A stretch of 64,000 nucleotides of DNA from Hermatobates lingyangjiaoensis. Lineage: Eukaryota > Arthropoda > Insecta > Hemiptera > Hermatobatidae. Where the stretch lies: assembly GCA_026182355.1 (NCBI GenBank), contig JAPFBL010000376.1, positions 1 to 64,000 of the forward strand, written 5' to 3'. Below the pieces are notes generated by a model. The model saw only the letters and a list, made by a program, of their open reading frames with translations. It was not told the origin of the DNA and did not search any database. The position numbers and the translations under genes are program-made. Shown one piece after another: positions 21,450-33,537 of this stretch; the stretch's first letter is position 1, and each line of letters begins with the position of its first letter.

Positions 21450-23589
21450 GCTACACAAAAACAAAAAATACGATAAAACCATTTTCAACTTTTAATTAAC
21501 CACCATTGTCATCGTCAGGTAGAAAAAAATTATACCGTTTTATTTATTGGTCGATACAGTTCATTGCCTATGTCTTTCTTTCGAAGTGTAATTTTATATT
21601 TCTATATATCAAAGAATACATTGCTACAGATAGAGTACATATTTGTTTTGTTTAAGGATAGATTCGGCAGGTATGCTATATCATATAGCGTGCTTGCGTT
21701 TAGCATATTTATTCTCATCCATTCCAATAACAGATAAATCAATAGAAAATGTTAGTAAAAGGCTCGGTTGATATAGATACATCTTTATTCTTTCATGTCT
21801 GATGAACATTTGAGTTAATTAAAAATCTATTTGTAGATGCTTTCCATTTTAAATCATCTCTGAGTAAATAGCAAGAAATCACGAGTTAATGTATTCAATC
21901 TTTTGCCATTTCAATAATGTTTTTCCACTTAATTTTCTAATCAATGATAATGGTATCTTCAAGTAAGAGTTTAGTTTTATTGTTACCTAAGGCTTTTACT
22001 TTTAGCTTCATTTCAACTAATTCCTTAAATGTAAATTAACACAATTTTATGAGCCTTTCTGGCAATTTTTTTATTTTGTCTGCTGGTGAAAGTTAAAATA
22101 CATTTCTATCCTATATCTATCAAATATGAGCTACTCGTTAAAATTCCTATTCTAATAAACTTGAATGAGGTAAAATTTACTTTTTGATGTATAATCAATC
22201 AATCCTGTATAATTAACTGAGCTATACTTTCGACCCCTAGGACAAAACTAAAGACGATAGTTTATAACTGTAGGTGTTGGAAACAGTTTATTCTTTACAA
22301 ACGACTTTTACAACAAAAGAAATGTATAACCCAATCAAAATAGAGTTTTGAGAATATTATGGGCTATAGTAAATCACAGTAAGTGAAACTGTGTAGCATG
22401 AAATGCTCTGGCTATCTCACAAATGAATCATATTAACACTCTCGCCTAAACACCATTCCTCTGAGCAATCTTCCGCAGTTATATTCTTAGAGAAATAGTA
22501 GTTATTTATATTTTTGCATTATTATCAGTAATATGATTTAGTCAAATTTAGTTTTTCCTAAAAAGTTATTAAGATTATTATCAAGCTGAATTCTCAGAGT
22601 GTATCAAATGTTCAACATTTACAAAAAATAGATACTGCATTCAAAAAAAGTTCAACACTTTACAACTTAACGAATATCTTAAGACAATTCCTAACAAAAC
22701 TGTAACTTTATTTATTGTTTTTCTACATTGAAGGTGCAAAAACAGCCTAACTGTTTCATGGATAACTTATAATTTGATCTCAGAAAGTAGATTATTCTGT
22801 TTTTCCTCAGTTGTTCTAAGATCTTAGTTCAATGGTAACAAACTTCTCGGTCGTAACTTTTAAATTCTTTCCACGACCTACTTTATTTTTTTAAACATAT
22901 AATATGTTATAATTTCCAAATTGTTGGAAAATACTTCTACTAAGTGGAAGTTTTACGAATAATATTATAAATTTTAATTATTGGCAATGGGAGACTTAAC
23001 TTAAGGAGTTATGTATATGATTTTTTACTATTGATCGTAATTTGCAAGCTGGTTGAACCTGCAGTCCAAGAACTCCTCCGATTATGAGACTACTAACTAT
23101 ACAACTGAGCCCTGTTCGAGCAACATAGAAACTTTACAGGAGAAATACTACTGAATAGTAGTACTAATATTATAGTATTGAATAAGTATTATAAACTTTG
23201 TATAAATATATAAAAACAAATTAATTTTGTAATACTATAAATGTTATGTAAGTGAACTTAAATCTATTTTAACCTACTGAGAGAAGGGTACTACTGTAAA
23301 GAAAAAAAATACATCTAAATAGTTATTTATTACAAGAATAATACCTCTGTTTCCTCAAAATCAAAAAAAACTGCTACAGTACTATCATAACTCTCAAGTT
23401 TTTGAATAAACAAAACATCAATATTTTTCAGAAGGAATTCAATTTTATTGGCTTTGCTTGCCGAAACACCTTCTCAACTTTATTTATATCCCACTGATAT
23501 TTTTTCTAAAAGTTGTCTGCGTAATGTGTCTTTATGAACCATATCTAAGTATTTTTTTCCTATCTAATCTTAGAAAATGTGGAAAAAGA
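21450..23589. other. AT-rich, low-feature region
   Basis: Over 2 kb with no open frame of note, no foldback and no family match. Confidence 0.5.
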
Positions 23590-24985
23590 GAAGCAGCAGA
23601 GAGCTGGAAGATTTCTTTGGAAGGCCTGACCTGATAGCGGATGTTTAAGATGGCTAGGCTATTTAGAAAGGAGCCGGAGGGAAGAGTCGTTAAGAAGATC
23701 AACCGAGATAACTCGTACGGTAGACCGTTGAGGGGATGTCCAAGGAAAAGATGGAAGGATGGGGTGGAGGAAGACCTCAGAAGGGTGGGTGTGAGAAGGT
23801 AGAGAAACTTGACCCAGAACCTGGAAGGATGGAAAGATGGAAGGACGGGGTGGAGGAAGACCTCAGAAGGGTGGGTGTGAGAAGGTAGAGGAACTTGACC
23901 CAGAACCTGGAAGGATGGGGTGGAGAAGGACTTCATAAGGGTGGGTGTAAGAAGATAGAGGAACTTGACCCAGGACCTGGAAGGATGGAAAGATGGAAGG
24001 ACGGGGTGGAGGAGGACCTCAGAAGGGTGGGTGTAAGAAGGTAGAGGAACTTGACCCAGGACCTGGAAGGATGGAAAGATGGAAGGATGGGGTGGAGGAG
24101 GACCTCAGAAGGGTGGGTGTAAGAAGGTAGAGGAACTTGGCCCAGGACCTGGAAGGATGGGGTGGAGGAGGACCTCAGAAATGTGGGTGTGAGAAGGTAG
24201 AGGAACTTGACCCAGGACCTGGAAGGATGGAAAGATGGAAGGATGGGGTGGAGGAGGACCTCAGAAGGGTGGGTGTAAGAAGGTAGAGGAACTTGGCCCA
24301 GGACCTGGAAGGATGGGGTGGTAGGAGGACCTCAGAAATGTGGGTGTGAGAAGGTAGAGGAACTTGACCCAGGACCTGGAAGGATGGAAAGATGGAAGGA
24401 TGGGGTGGAGGAGGACCTCAGAAATGTGGGTGTGAGAAGGTAGAGGAACTTGACCCAGGACCTGGAAGGATGGGGTGGAGAAGGACCTCAGAAATGTGGG
24501 TGTGAGAAGGTAGAGGAACTTGACCCAGGACCTGGAAGGATGGAAAGATGGAAGGATGGGGTGGAGGAGGACCTCAGAAATGTGGGTGTGAGAAGGTAGA
24601 GGAACTTGACCCAGGACCTGGAAGGATGGAAAGATGGAAGGATGGGGTGGAGGAGGACCTCAGAAATGTGGGTGTGAGAAGGTAGAGGAACTTGACCCAG
24701 GACCTGGAAGGATGGAAAGATGGAAGGATGGGGTGGAGGAGGACCTCAGAAGGGTGGGTGTAAGAAGGTAGAGGAACTTGGCCCAGGACCTGGAAGGATG
24801 GGGTGGAGAAGGACCTCAGAAATGTGGGTGTGAGAAGGTAGAGGAACTTGACCCAGGACCTGGAAGGATGGGGTGGAGAAGGACCTCAGAAATGTGGGTG
24901 TGAGAAGGTAGAGGAACTTGACCCAGGACCGACAACTCTGGAGGGAAAATATACTGCAGACCCAGACTCTACGGGAGCTGTAACG
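23590..24985 (+). pseudogene. LINE 3' coding end expanded into a minisatellite
   Basis: The left part encodes CPRKRWKDGVEEDLRRVGVR. The right part encodes LTQDRQLWRENILQ and TQTLREL then stop. Joined, these match the typical C-terminus of a non-LTR retrotransposon RT polyprotein (RWxDGVxxDLxxxGVxxWxxxAQDRxxWR). Between them the coding segment has been tandemly duplicated about 15 times. Stops and frameshifts throughout; no function. Confidence 0.75.
23742..24935 (+). repeat. 70/86-bp minisatellite
   Basis: About 15 units of ~70 bp (GATGGGGTGGAG..GACCTCAGAA..GTGGGTGTGAGAAGG..AACTTGACCCAGGACC). Roughly half carry an extra 16-bp GATGGAAAGATGGAAG insert. Variant CTTGGCCC and AGAAATGTG units alternate, suggesting multi-unit duplications. 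Neither length is a multiple of 3. Confidence 0.95.
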
Positions 24986-25600
24986 CCGTGGATTATAATG
25001 ATATTGAATCTTAGAAAATAGCCTAAGAACTGAAGATTTATTAAACCTTGAATGAAGCTTTTAAATTATGGATGATAATAGTTTAATTTCTACTTTCCAA
25101 TATTTATTTCTGAAAGTTCATTTTATTCAATAATGCCAAAAATAATTGTACACCCACAATTCTTTGAACAAAAACAATTTATATTGTTTGTGCAACGTAT
25201 ATATCACATGATTTTTACCCCTCAAGGCAAAAAGTGTTGAAGAGTAATAATTATTCAGAAATGCTAATGAGGTAATTGTCAAATGACTAATATATTTTTA
25301 TATTACTGTTCTCAATGATACTTAAATATTTATATATAATGTGCTAATTATTCTGAAAAAAGGCTAAGTTGTGTTTATTTATAATTTTATCCTGACTTCT
25401 CAAGTTTATCTCCAAAGCTATATTATAAATTATGATTAAAGGTAATACATTTCAATTCGTTTCTGCAGTTAATTTCTCTTTATAATGTTAATTTTAATAT
25501 ATAATATTTGTAATTACTTAATTCATTTTCATAATTCATTACATAATTACATAATTTAGTTTCATATTTTTTATTATAACCAACCAGAACTTGATTAGTT
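24986..25600. other. AT-rich unique sequence
   Basis: Nothing recognised. Confidence 0.5.
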
Positions 25601-25639
25601 TAAAGGTCAACTGTTTTGGTCATACATCTATTTAGTTCT

Positions 25640-25780
25640 ATCGTCAGAGTCAAAAAAACCCAACTGACGAAGACAGCTTGTTACGGTTGAAAGATCTTAG
25701 TCTTGTATTCCCATTTTCATATTGTGGTTCGATCATTGATTGTTATTTCACGTGTTTATGTGAAATCTATTTATTCAATA
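25640..25780 (+). mobile_element. A-family terminus, collapsed foldback
   Basis: A short minus-strand stub (CGTCAGAGTC) meets a full plus arm after CCCAACTGACGAAG. The GACT half of stem I is missing before the box, so this looks like a foldback that lost its centre and left arm. It ends ATTTCACGTGTTTATGTG as in other A copies. Confidence 0.7.
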
Positions 25781-25896
25781 ACTGTATATTTATATAAGCA
25801 AAATACTGTTAATTTTTTTTTATATTAGGCAAAAGTTGAAAAGATCATTTTAAGGACTGAAATTCTTAGGAAAGTAAAATTTTTTTTCTATCTTAT

Positions 25897-26165
25897 AAAA
25901 TTGGGGAGCAACAAAATGTAGCAATGCCCAGAGGATACAAGCTCTTCAGTCAAAAATTCTTCATTGTCCTTTTTACATACCAAATCAAACAATCTATTCA
26001 GACCTCAGGATTGCAACAGTTTATCAAGTGGCAATATCTCGCTACAAAGCTTTCCACTAAAATATTTTTAGCAATAATAATTCCTTAGTCCTAAACATCT
26101 CCTCAACAAATATCCCAGAAAATCCCTAAAGGCGCCTGAAGAGAAAGTGGCCAATAGGCTTATTG
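25897..26165 (+). pseudogene. Jockey-like LINE C-terminal fragment
   Basis: The frame gives WGATKCSNAQRIQALQSKIL, HCPFYIPNQTIYSDLRIA and YQVAISRYKAF, then stops. It aligns with the minus-strand fragment at 18553 (IQSLQSKI..NAPYYVRN..HRDLRI). A later piece (RRLKRKWP) resembles the usual basic tail. Confidence 0.75.
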
Positions 26166-28014
26166 ATGTAAATTACTCTCGTGACTCATAAATTTAATCT
26201 AAGTTTTATAACTTATTTTTCACGCCAGGAAGTATAATCGTTGGATTATTTCTTCCCTCCTGCCTCCATGTGTAAATGTATATACTTCTTTCATCATTGC
26301 CACTGGTAATGTTACATTTACGTTGTTGTGACTATGTAAAATAAAAAAAAATTATATCTAATAAAAATTATAAAATGATAAAACAACATCTGCGTTAATC
26401 AGAAAAGCTAACATCAGTAAAGTTGTAAAAGGGACCAAAGTGTTGTCATATACTCCCACAATCCTGGTCACTTGAACACTATGCAAATTATGGTGATCAC
26501 TCACACAGAGACCAGAGGGCTTTGCATTGAATACAGGAACCTACCTAAATAATTAAGGTCCTTTATACTTGGTCCTATATTATAAGCATCAACCCATAAA
26601 TTATACAATTATGAGATAAAGTAAAATTTATATTAGGATCCAAGTTGTGTTCATTATACTCATGAGGATAATAAACAAATGCTGGATTTGAATATTAACT
26701 TTCAACTAGAGTTTTAAATTTTAAAGATATGAATAATTTATGATTAAATTATTTCCTGTGCTTTATCAGATAACTTATCTAATGTAATAAGGTTGATGTC
26801 TCTGATTATTTCTTGCCATATATCTTTATTTGAGTTTACTAAATTCTCAAAGAATGATTGGGACCAAACCTTATGTTGTTAATAAATTGTTTTTAGCCAT
26901 GAAAATGCCAAACTACCTACTTTTGGCAAAACGTCGGCGTATAAACAAATGTAATTATTTTAGACCAAAAATTCTCAAGAAACCCATCTTTGAACATTAA
27001 ATATTTACTAGACTATATAATTATTACTTTTTATTACTCAGAAATTATAGTGATTGTTATTGAAATAAATTAACACAACATGATTGACAGGGATAATTTT
27101 AATTGTTGTTTCTTATTATTAAGACACGGAAACAGATTTTTATATAGCCCAAGCTTTATATATCGTATTCTTAACATGATTCAAGATATATACATAGTAA
27201 GTATATTTAGCATAATAAAAATCATTTAAAAGTAAAAAAGAAATCATTTATTTTATGATAAAAATAAATAAAACATGAATTAAAGTTATATACACAATCA
27301 AATATATTTAATCAATCCAAACAAAACTACTAAATTGAAATATTCAAGTTATTTACTCAACATAAAATAACATTAAATGAAAGGAATTTGTCTTTATAAT
27401 ATTATCATAGAACATTCGTACTTTATATGACAGTTGTGTTCTAATTTGTTTCTAAAATTATTCATTTTTAACTTCTAATGTAATAGTTTATTATATATTA
27501 TAGGCTATCCGGACCCCCTAATGAGAAATAATATTAAATAATATTGTAGATTTTCGAGGTGAATACGCAAGCCATGGGGCTACCTTGCCGCCTACTACGA
27601 TTTGTTATTATGAAATGCAACTATAACAAAGCCAATCATAACAAAAATAAAGATTATAATAATTTCAGGTTTCCATCTCCACGGAAAATGGGTGAACAAA
27701 CAAATAAACTATATATATATGGATACTTGTATATTCTCAATAAATTGTTCTTGACCCCTTCTATTCTATTGTATGTTTTATATGTTTTGTAAAAATAACA
27801 AAACATACGATACTTGTATATATATTTGTAAAACTTGGTAGCATTTCTTCCTTGAGACATATATTATTAAAAATAAGACTAAACTTATACCTGTTTCTTT
27901 ACAGGTTTCCCAATTTTCCTAAAAAAACACACCTCATCTAATTATGTAGATAATTTTCAAATCTATATAAATATATACGAATCAGAGTAAACTATAAGTA
28001 AACTGTAAATAGAA
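26166..28014. other. AT-rich region with one doubtful PLE terminus
   Basis: At about 26898-26942 a GCCATGAAAA..TGCCAAA..TTTGGCA..AAACGTCGGC block keeps the geometry of an E/F-type terminus (GCC/GGC stem I, ACGT stem III) but lacks the core box. The rest shows no supported gene; frames near 27559-27860 look random. Confidence 0.4.
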
Positions 28015-28320
28015 AACACACACTGACAGTCTCTATTTTTTTAATATTAAACATATAATCTACCGTCTTACCTCGTACATTACTGCCGTAGCTGTCGGAC
28101 CGGTTTCGGGTGTCACCCATCTTCAACACGAACTGATCACTCTATTTTTTTATTATCCTTTATCAGGAGATAAGAGATGCCAAGCGCATTTGCGAAGTGA
28201 CGGATGGAGTTTCACAGGTGTGTTCGGTGTCCCTATCTCTTCTCCCCTGATGACGCTTGAACCAAAAATGAAGTATGTAATGTGTTTACTACTTCCTGTT
28301 CACCCTGAAACGTTTGTGTG
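28015..28320. mobile_element. G-type foldback interrupted by a D-family terminus
   Basis: Outer parts are G-type (GACAGTCTCTATTTTT on the left; CCTGATGACGCTTGAACC on the right). The middle, 28060-28140, is a minus-strand D terminus (ACCGGTTTCGG, CTTCAACACG). This indicates nested insertion. Confidence 0.6.
28091..28136 (-). ncRNA. Hammerhead-like motif, D family
   Basis: On the minus strand: TTGAAGA, extra T, stem II GGGT-GAC-ACCC, GAA, ACCGGT, C. The core starts with T instead of C, otherwise intact. Confidence 0.55.
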
Positions 28321-28499
28321 TCCTTTTTGGACCGTTTTTTTTTTTTATTTTCGGCTAGAAGGTTAAATTGAAACCGAAAAATACATACGGTAATGTTTTT
28401 CCTTTTTTTTTTTGTATTACTTAACAGTTTTGAACTATTTTTATAACAGATATTGTAAACAAAAATATTTTTAAAAAAATATAAATAAGGGAGATTAGT

Positions 28500-28925
28500 T
28501 TTATATTGACTGCTCTGCTAGACGAGAGAGACAGGAGCAAGGTAGTGTGGTGTGAAATGGGCATCGAAGCGAAAGAACAGGTTGGCTTAATCCAAGGCAC
28601 CTGCACTGCTTCAGGCTAGGATAACACCAACTATAGTGCAATGTCTTCACACCCACCTGACAAATGCATGTCACTTCATTCAACAAAGCTATATTTGTTT
28701 TAAATAAATCCTTAATCCTTATTGTTTTATAGCCTCTTTTTGCTATATAGTTGTTCATCTAGTTACTATGTCAATCTATATACTTATAAAACTCTCATGT
28801 TCGAGTTCAAATATTTGCACATGCTCTAAATTGAATAAAATATTAGAAATTAGGTTGGGCATCGAACCTACGGCCTTGGTATTGGAGATCCAGTGCAAGC
28901 GCTAACGTCTGCGCCACGGGGACTT
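28500..28925 (-). mobile_element. Probable tRNA-headed SINE
   Basis: The minus strand begins TCCCCGTGGCGCAGACGTTA and has GGTTCGATGCCC 50 bp on, a good A-box/B-box pair. About 350 bp of non-tRNA body follow. There is only one copy in the window, so family status is unproven; a decayed tRNA gene next to unrelated sequence is the alternative. Confidence 0.45.
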
Positions 28926-29116
28926 TTGTACAATAAGCTTCCAAAACCTGATATAAATGACGTCGAAGCATTAAATAATAGTTTTTCAACCTAAATTACA
29001 ATGGTTTAATTATAATAACTTAAGAATGAGAAATTTAATAAATATAAAATAACTATTTATTATCTCAACAAATCATATTTATCATAGTTAATAGAAGTTT
29101 TAGAAACTATTAAATT

Positions 29117-29588
29117 AGATATTATTATCAACCATCATACCTCATCTATGCCCGACCGGTTTCGCAATGGCTGCATCATCAATGGGACTAATGTAACCTT
29201 TCAAAATCACGGAAATAAATACCTATTTTAACTCAATGGTGCCAATATTTATGCCTAAATTTCCTACCTAACAGTTTTATTTATTTTATTTTGTTTAGTC
29301 TGTTTTTTGTCTTTTAAACTTTAAGTCGTCTCAAGACAACTTAAAGTCAAGAGTCAAAGTCAAGAGACGACTTAAAGTTTAAAAGACAAAAAACAGACCA
29401 AACAAAATAAAATAAAACTGTTAGGTAGGAAATTTAGGCATATATATTTGTACCATTGAGTTAAAATAGGTATTTATATCCATGATTTTGAAAGGTTACA
29501 TTAGTCCCATTTATGATGCAACCATTGCGAAACCGGTCGGGCGACTTCAACCGATAGACGAGGTATGACGGTTGATAATAATATCTTA
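29117..29588. mobile_element. D-family PLE terminal foldback, long arms
   Basis: Arms 29117-29333 and 29362-29588, about 220 bp each, spacer about 28 bp. Outer ends AGATATTATTATCAACC; inner ends AAAGTTTAAGTCGTCTC-type sequence. It recurs in shorter form at 63600-63775. Confidence 0.85.
29502..29548 (+). ncRNA. Hammerhead-like motif, D family
   Basis: GTCCC, TTATGAT, stem II GCAACCATTGC, GAA, ACCGGT, C, GGGCGAC. Stem I has CCC/GGG. The box reads TTATGAT here, while the minus-strand partner at 29150-29200 has TTGATGAT and is the better copy. Confidence 0.55.
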
Positions 29589-29879
29589 TTTACTAACCTC
29601 TGTGGCACTAATAATATGCATGTATTTAACTATTAAATTGATATAAGTAAAATATTAACAGCACACAATTACGTCTGTAATCAAAAAATACTAACATTAT
29701 GCCTATATTTTCTTCTTTTGACATATCTATTTCAATAAAAATTATAGAGTAGGTCTCCAGATGCATCGAAAGGTACAGAAAAATTCTTAACAAAACTAAT
29801 TTTCTCTAAATTAAGGAGTTCAAGACTAATTTCATTGCTGTTGAGTCTCAGGAATTGACAACTTCTTCCAGTTGTCAAA

Positions 29880-30135
29880 AATCTCCTATTGGTCAGCATT
29901 TCAACGAATCATATTTCTTTCCCCGGACAAAATATTCTATTGGTCAGCATTTCAACGAATCATATTTATTTCCCCGGACAAAATTCTCCTATTGGTCAGC
30001 ATTTCAACGAATCATATTTCTTTCCCCGGACAGTCTCCTATTAGTCAGCATTTCAACAAATCATATTTCTTTCCCCGGACAACTCTCCTATTGGTCAGCA
30101 TTTCAACGAATCATATTTCTTTCCCCGGACAACTC
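29880..30135 (+). repeat. ~50-bp minisatellite
   Basis: Five copies at 49-52-bp spacing of TCCTATTGGTCAGCATTTC..CATATTTCTTTCCCCGGACA. Unit boundaries vary by 1-3 bp, so reading frames do not persist. Confidence 0.9.
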
Positions 30136-30174
30136 ATAGAAAAATAATATATATATATATAAAATTTAAGAACT

Positions 30175-30480
30175 GAAAGTTAACACGGGAATAAGTCAGT
30201 AAAAGGTATAGTAGTACTATATATCTACTTGCTTACTATCGGAAATTGCATGTACATTTTTTAATATTAGAATGAAGAAAAGTAGTACGGCAATCTATCT
30301 ACTCCTTTTAAAATGGCTCTATTACTCCCCTCAAGCTCATAAAACCATGACCTCTTTCTCTCGAACCCATCCATTCAACTTGTGACTCAGACGAGGACCA
30401 TTATTTTATCAAAACATCCTAGTCCCATTTCTGAGTATCTTTGAAATATGATATTACTGTATAGGTTATGCGTTGATATT
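30175..30480 (+). mobile_element. Diverged A-family PLE terminus
   Basis: Follows a TA tract (30148-30162). The motif at 30384-30424 is GACT, CAGACGA, extra G, GACC-type stem, AAAACATCCT, AGTC. Stem I is kept perfectly while the box and GAAA have mutated. Confidence 0.6.
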
Positions 30481-30609
30481 TCTTCACAGTAACAATAAAA
30501 TAGTTCAACTGCATTGGCAGAACACTCTAATAATGAATATAATTTAACACTACACTTTAGAATTCAATCAAATAAGAATTTTAGAAAAGAATAAGATGAA
30601 TGTGGTAAA

Positions 30610-30760
30610 TCTATATAAATAAAAGAAAGGTTTTGTCAGTACATTGCTTAGAACTAACTCATTTCAAGTTATCTTTATGTTTATTACTTTAAAAAAACCG
30701 AATCCACTCTTAGCAAATTTTCAAAAAATAACAACTCCTACTTACTCTACTGCCAATGCC
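30610..30760 (+). mobile_element. Helitron 5' end
   Basis: Begins A|TCTATATAAATAAAAG, then AAAGG, TTTTGTCAGTACATTG and AGAACTAACTCATTTC. The last two blocks match the start of the Helitron at 49191. The TC start after A is typical of Helitrons. The homology fades near 30760, where PLE sequence starts. Confidence 0.6.
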
Positions 30761-30789
30761 TTGAACGCTATAAATAGAACCATATGTAC

Positions 30790-32117
30790 CATATGTAATG
30801 AACTCAACCGGCGACTTCTTACGTCTTTTAAGAGTGAACGAACCCAAAGGATTATTAGCTTCACTTGATGTTGAATCATTATTCACGAATGTTTCTCTTG
30901 AAAAAACTATCAAGATTATTTGTGATACAATTTACAATCACCCATCCCTTCCTGTTCCTTCATTCGGTCGACCAATGGAAAAACTACTAAGAGCTTGTAG
31001 AAGCAAAAGTCCATTCAAACATGTAGATGGCAGCACATATTGTCAAATAGATGGGTGTCAAATCTGCCAACTTTTATATGTGCCACTTTGAAAAAACTAT
31101 ATTCAGCACAAAATCTGAACTCAAATCTCAGCTGTATTGCCATTACATTGATGATTGTTTTTTAATCATAAAAAATCAACATCATGTAAAAGAAATAATA
31201 ACAGCATTTGTAAAACATTCAGTTTTAAAATTCACCAATGAAATTAGTGATAATCAAATGTTAATTTTTTTTAGACGTCAAAGTAAAACAAGACAACAAC
31301 CTTTTTTCAATATCTACCTATATGAAGCCTTCTCACAGCGGAGTCTATTTATATGCCATAAGGGAATGCCCCCAACGCTACAAAGACAATACTACTCGTA
31401 TCAAAGCACTTAATCATCTGAATTACAAAACGTCGTCAGACTGGAATGCATTCAACACCATAAACAGCAATTAATAACGGTTATAGCAACAGAATCCTCC
31501 AAATATATCTAAATAGACAAAATAGAAGAACTAATAAATCCCAAATAGACCCAAATATAGGCACCATCCACAAGGTCTTTTACAAAAATCAATATTCTCA
31601 ACAGTGTAAGGTAGATGAAAGAATTTTAAAAACTATCATCAAATACTATACCTCATGCACTTACCCACAAGATAAACTCAATATCACAATGTACTAAAAA
31701 AGCTCCACGACATGCAACCTTATTATGAAGAACCAAGAAAACGAAATAGACCAACTACAGAAAACCAATCATGTGTACGAGTATACCTGCCCCAATGTAA
31801 ACTGTGAAGTTAAACAACTCTCGTACATAGGAATGACTTACATCACGAATGCGTGCGATTCGTACATAGCTTCGAATGAGAGCGATATGGAAACACACAA
31901 CTAAAACGTACAACCAACATATCTCGATGAATATGTTACTAGAAAACACAGTAGAACTCAAACAAAAACAAGATCAGAGGAGGTTACAAATAATTGAAAC
32001 ACTTCTGATTCTAAAAAACAAACCAAAATTAAACCAACACCACACAGTCAGCACACGGCAACTCAAACTACTAGGAACAACAACCCCCCCCCTCCAATCT
32101 AATTTTGTTTTTTATTA
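30790..32117 (+). pseudogene. PLE body 1: RT plus GIY-YIG, frameshifted
   Basis: Frame 1 (30798-31060): LLASLDVESLFTNVSLEKTI and GRPMEKLLRACRSKSPF, the RT segment with catalytic Asp in SLDVESLFTN. Frame 2 (31051-31413): CHYIDDCFLII, the YxDD-box, then VLKFTNEISDNQM. A further shift gives TYMKPSHSGVYLYAIRECPQ. Near 31770-31850 EYTCPNVNCEV and YIGMTYIT match the Cys motif and YIG of the endonuclease. At least four frame changes and several stops make it dead. The N-terminal part is absent and replaced by Helitron sequence. The 3'UTR hammerhead follows at 32215. Confidence 0.85.
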
Positions 32118-32214
32118 ACTTTTCACAATCTGTTTTATAATTTTAGAAGCCATACTACAACCAAGCTTAAATTGTAGTGTAATTTTTCCCCTTATTAGTT
32201 TACATACCTGTAAA

Positions 32215-32258
32215 AACATTCTGAAGATGGTTAAAGACAACTGAAACGTGTTAATAAT
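32215..32258 (+). ncRNA. Hammerhead-like motif at 3' end of PLE body 1
   Basis: CTGAAGA at 32221-32227, extra T, stem II GGTT/AACT, GAA, ACGTGT, T, AAT. Stem I ATT/AAT. Its place just after the GIY-YIG remnant ties these motifs to PLEs. Confidence 0.7.
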
Positions 32259-32348
32259 TTAGTTTTATTTAATTTAAGCTAGAAGATTCAAAAGAAAGTT
32301 ACGTGTAATCAAGTCGATTGATTTTAATACAACACATATATATATAAC

Positions 32349-32480
32349 AAGATTTCACGATAAACACGTGAAATAACAACTCATGTTCAAACCACAATAT
32401 GAAATGGTTAAAACAAAGACTAAGATCTTCCAACCGTAACAAGCTGTCTTCGTCAAGAGTCAAAAACCCAACTGAGGAGT
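32349..32480 (-). mobile_element. A-family PLE terminus, single arm
   Basis: GATTTCACGATAAACACG..CAAACCACAATATGAAATGG..AAGATCTTCC..AACAAGCTGTC..CGTCAAGAGTC, between TA tracts. Confidence 0.8.
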
Positions 32481-32550
32481 CTTTCTTTTTTTCATTTCAT
32501 TTTGTGAAAAAAATGATGAATATATATTTATATATATATATATATAGAAA

Positions 32551-32765
32551 AGATTTCACATAAACACGTGAAATAACAATCAATGATCAAACCACAATAA
32601 GAAAATGGGAAAACAAGACTAAGATCTTTCAACCGTAACAAGCGGTCTTCATCAGAGTCAAAAACCCAACTGTCTCAGTTGGGTTTTTGACTCTAACGAA
32701 GAGCGCTTGTTACGGTTGAAAGATCTTAGTCTTGTTTTCCCATTTTCTTATTGTGGTTTGATCAT
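32551..32765. mobile_element. A-family PLE terminal foldback
   Basis: Arms 32584-32671 and 32676-32764 around 4 bp, with (TA)n on both sides (about 32521-32546, 32764-32777). Right-arm box reads CTAACGA, left arm CTGATGA on the minus strand. Confidence 0.9.
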
Positions 32766-32777
32766 ATATATATATCA

Positions 32778-32950
32778 TCAAACCTCAATATGAAATGAGA
32801 AATAAAGACTAAGATCTTTCAACCATAATAAGCGGTTTTTGTCAGAGTCAACTGACGAAGACTCTGACGAAGACCGCTTCTTATGGTTGAAAAATCTTAG
32901 TGGTTTGATGATTAATTGTTATTTCACGTGTTTAATGTGAAATCTTATAT
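32778..32950. mobile_element. A-family PLE terminal foldback, diverged
   Basis: ATCAAACCTCAATATGAAATG..GTTTTTGTCAGAGTC joined to GACTCTGACGAAGACCGC..GGTTGAAAAATCTTAGTGG. Stem III AAATCT has lost its symmetry. Confidence 0.8.
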
Positions 32951-33537
32951 ATAGCATAAAACAATGTTCAATTCTTTTCGATATTTTGTTGTTATGGCTA
33001 CAGTAAACAGATGAACCTTGTAACTCCGAATCTCTGGTAAATTACGACTTTTGGATGAATAGCGACTAGAAAGTACTCGTATCTAATGCACAGTTACAAA
33101 TATCGAAGTAATAAAGAAAATAATACTTTTTTCCCAAGTACATTTAAAGCATAATGGATGAATTAGCTATAAATAGATTATTTTCATATTTTTGGTTGAT
33201 AAAATATTTTTTTTACTATTAATTTTTTTATTATTTAGAATAATAATATCACTACTTTTACATTACATTTTAAGTGCAAAGAAATATTTGATTTACCTGC
33301 TCATGTATTTTGAATACAAGATAAAGATGGTTAGTAAGCTTATAGTTCGTAGATTTGAGAGTTACGAACTGGGAACGTATGCACTTCAAGCACGGCGGTT
33401 GGTAACAGACTGGCTACAAAGGTCTGTTCAGGCCTTCCCCCCTCCCACCCACTATTCCTCTATACCTTTACATTTCATAACTCTTTTGTTAAAGTCATTT
33501 TAAGTACTAATAATAAAAACCCTTGTTGTGTTAAAAA
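32951..33537. other. AT-rich sequence without a supported gene
   Basis: Nothing recognised; a C-rich patch lies at 33432-33451. Confidence 0.5.

Noticed and set aside
23532..23936. 134-residue minus-strand frame
   Set aside because: It is antisense to the LINE-derived minisatellite and merely reflects repeated units without stops.
28852..28923. Functional tRNA gene (minus strand)
   Set aside because: A and B boxes are good, but acceptor and anticodon stems do not close; a SINE head is likelier.
29855..30147. Two overlapping frames of repeated SYWSAFQRIIFLSPD-type units
   Set aside because: They come from the ~50-bp minisatellite; unit length changes shift the frame between copies.
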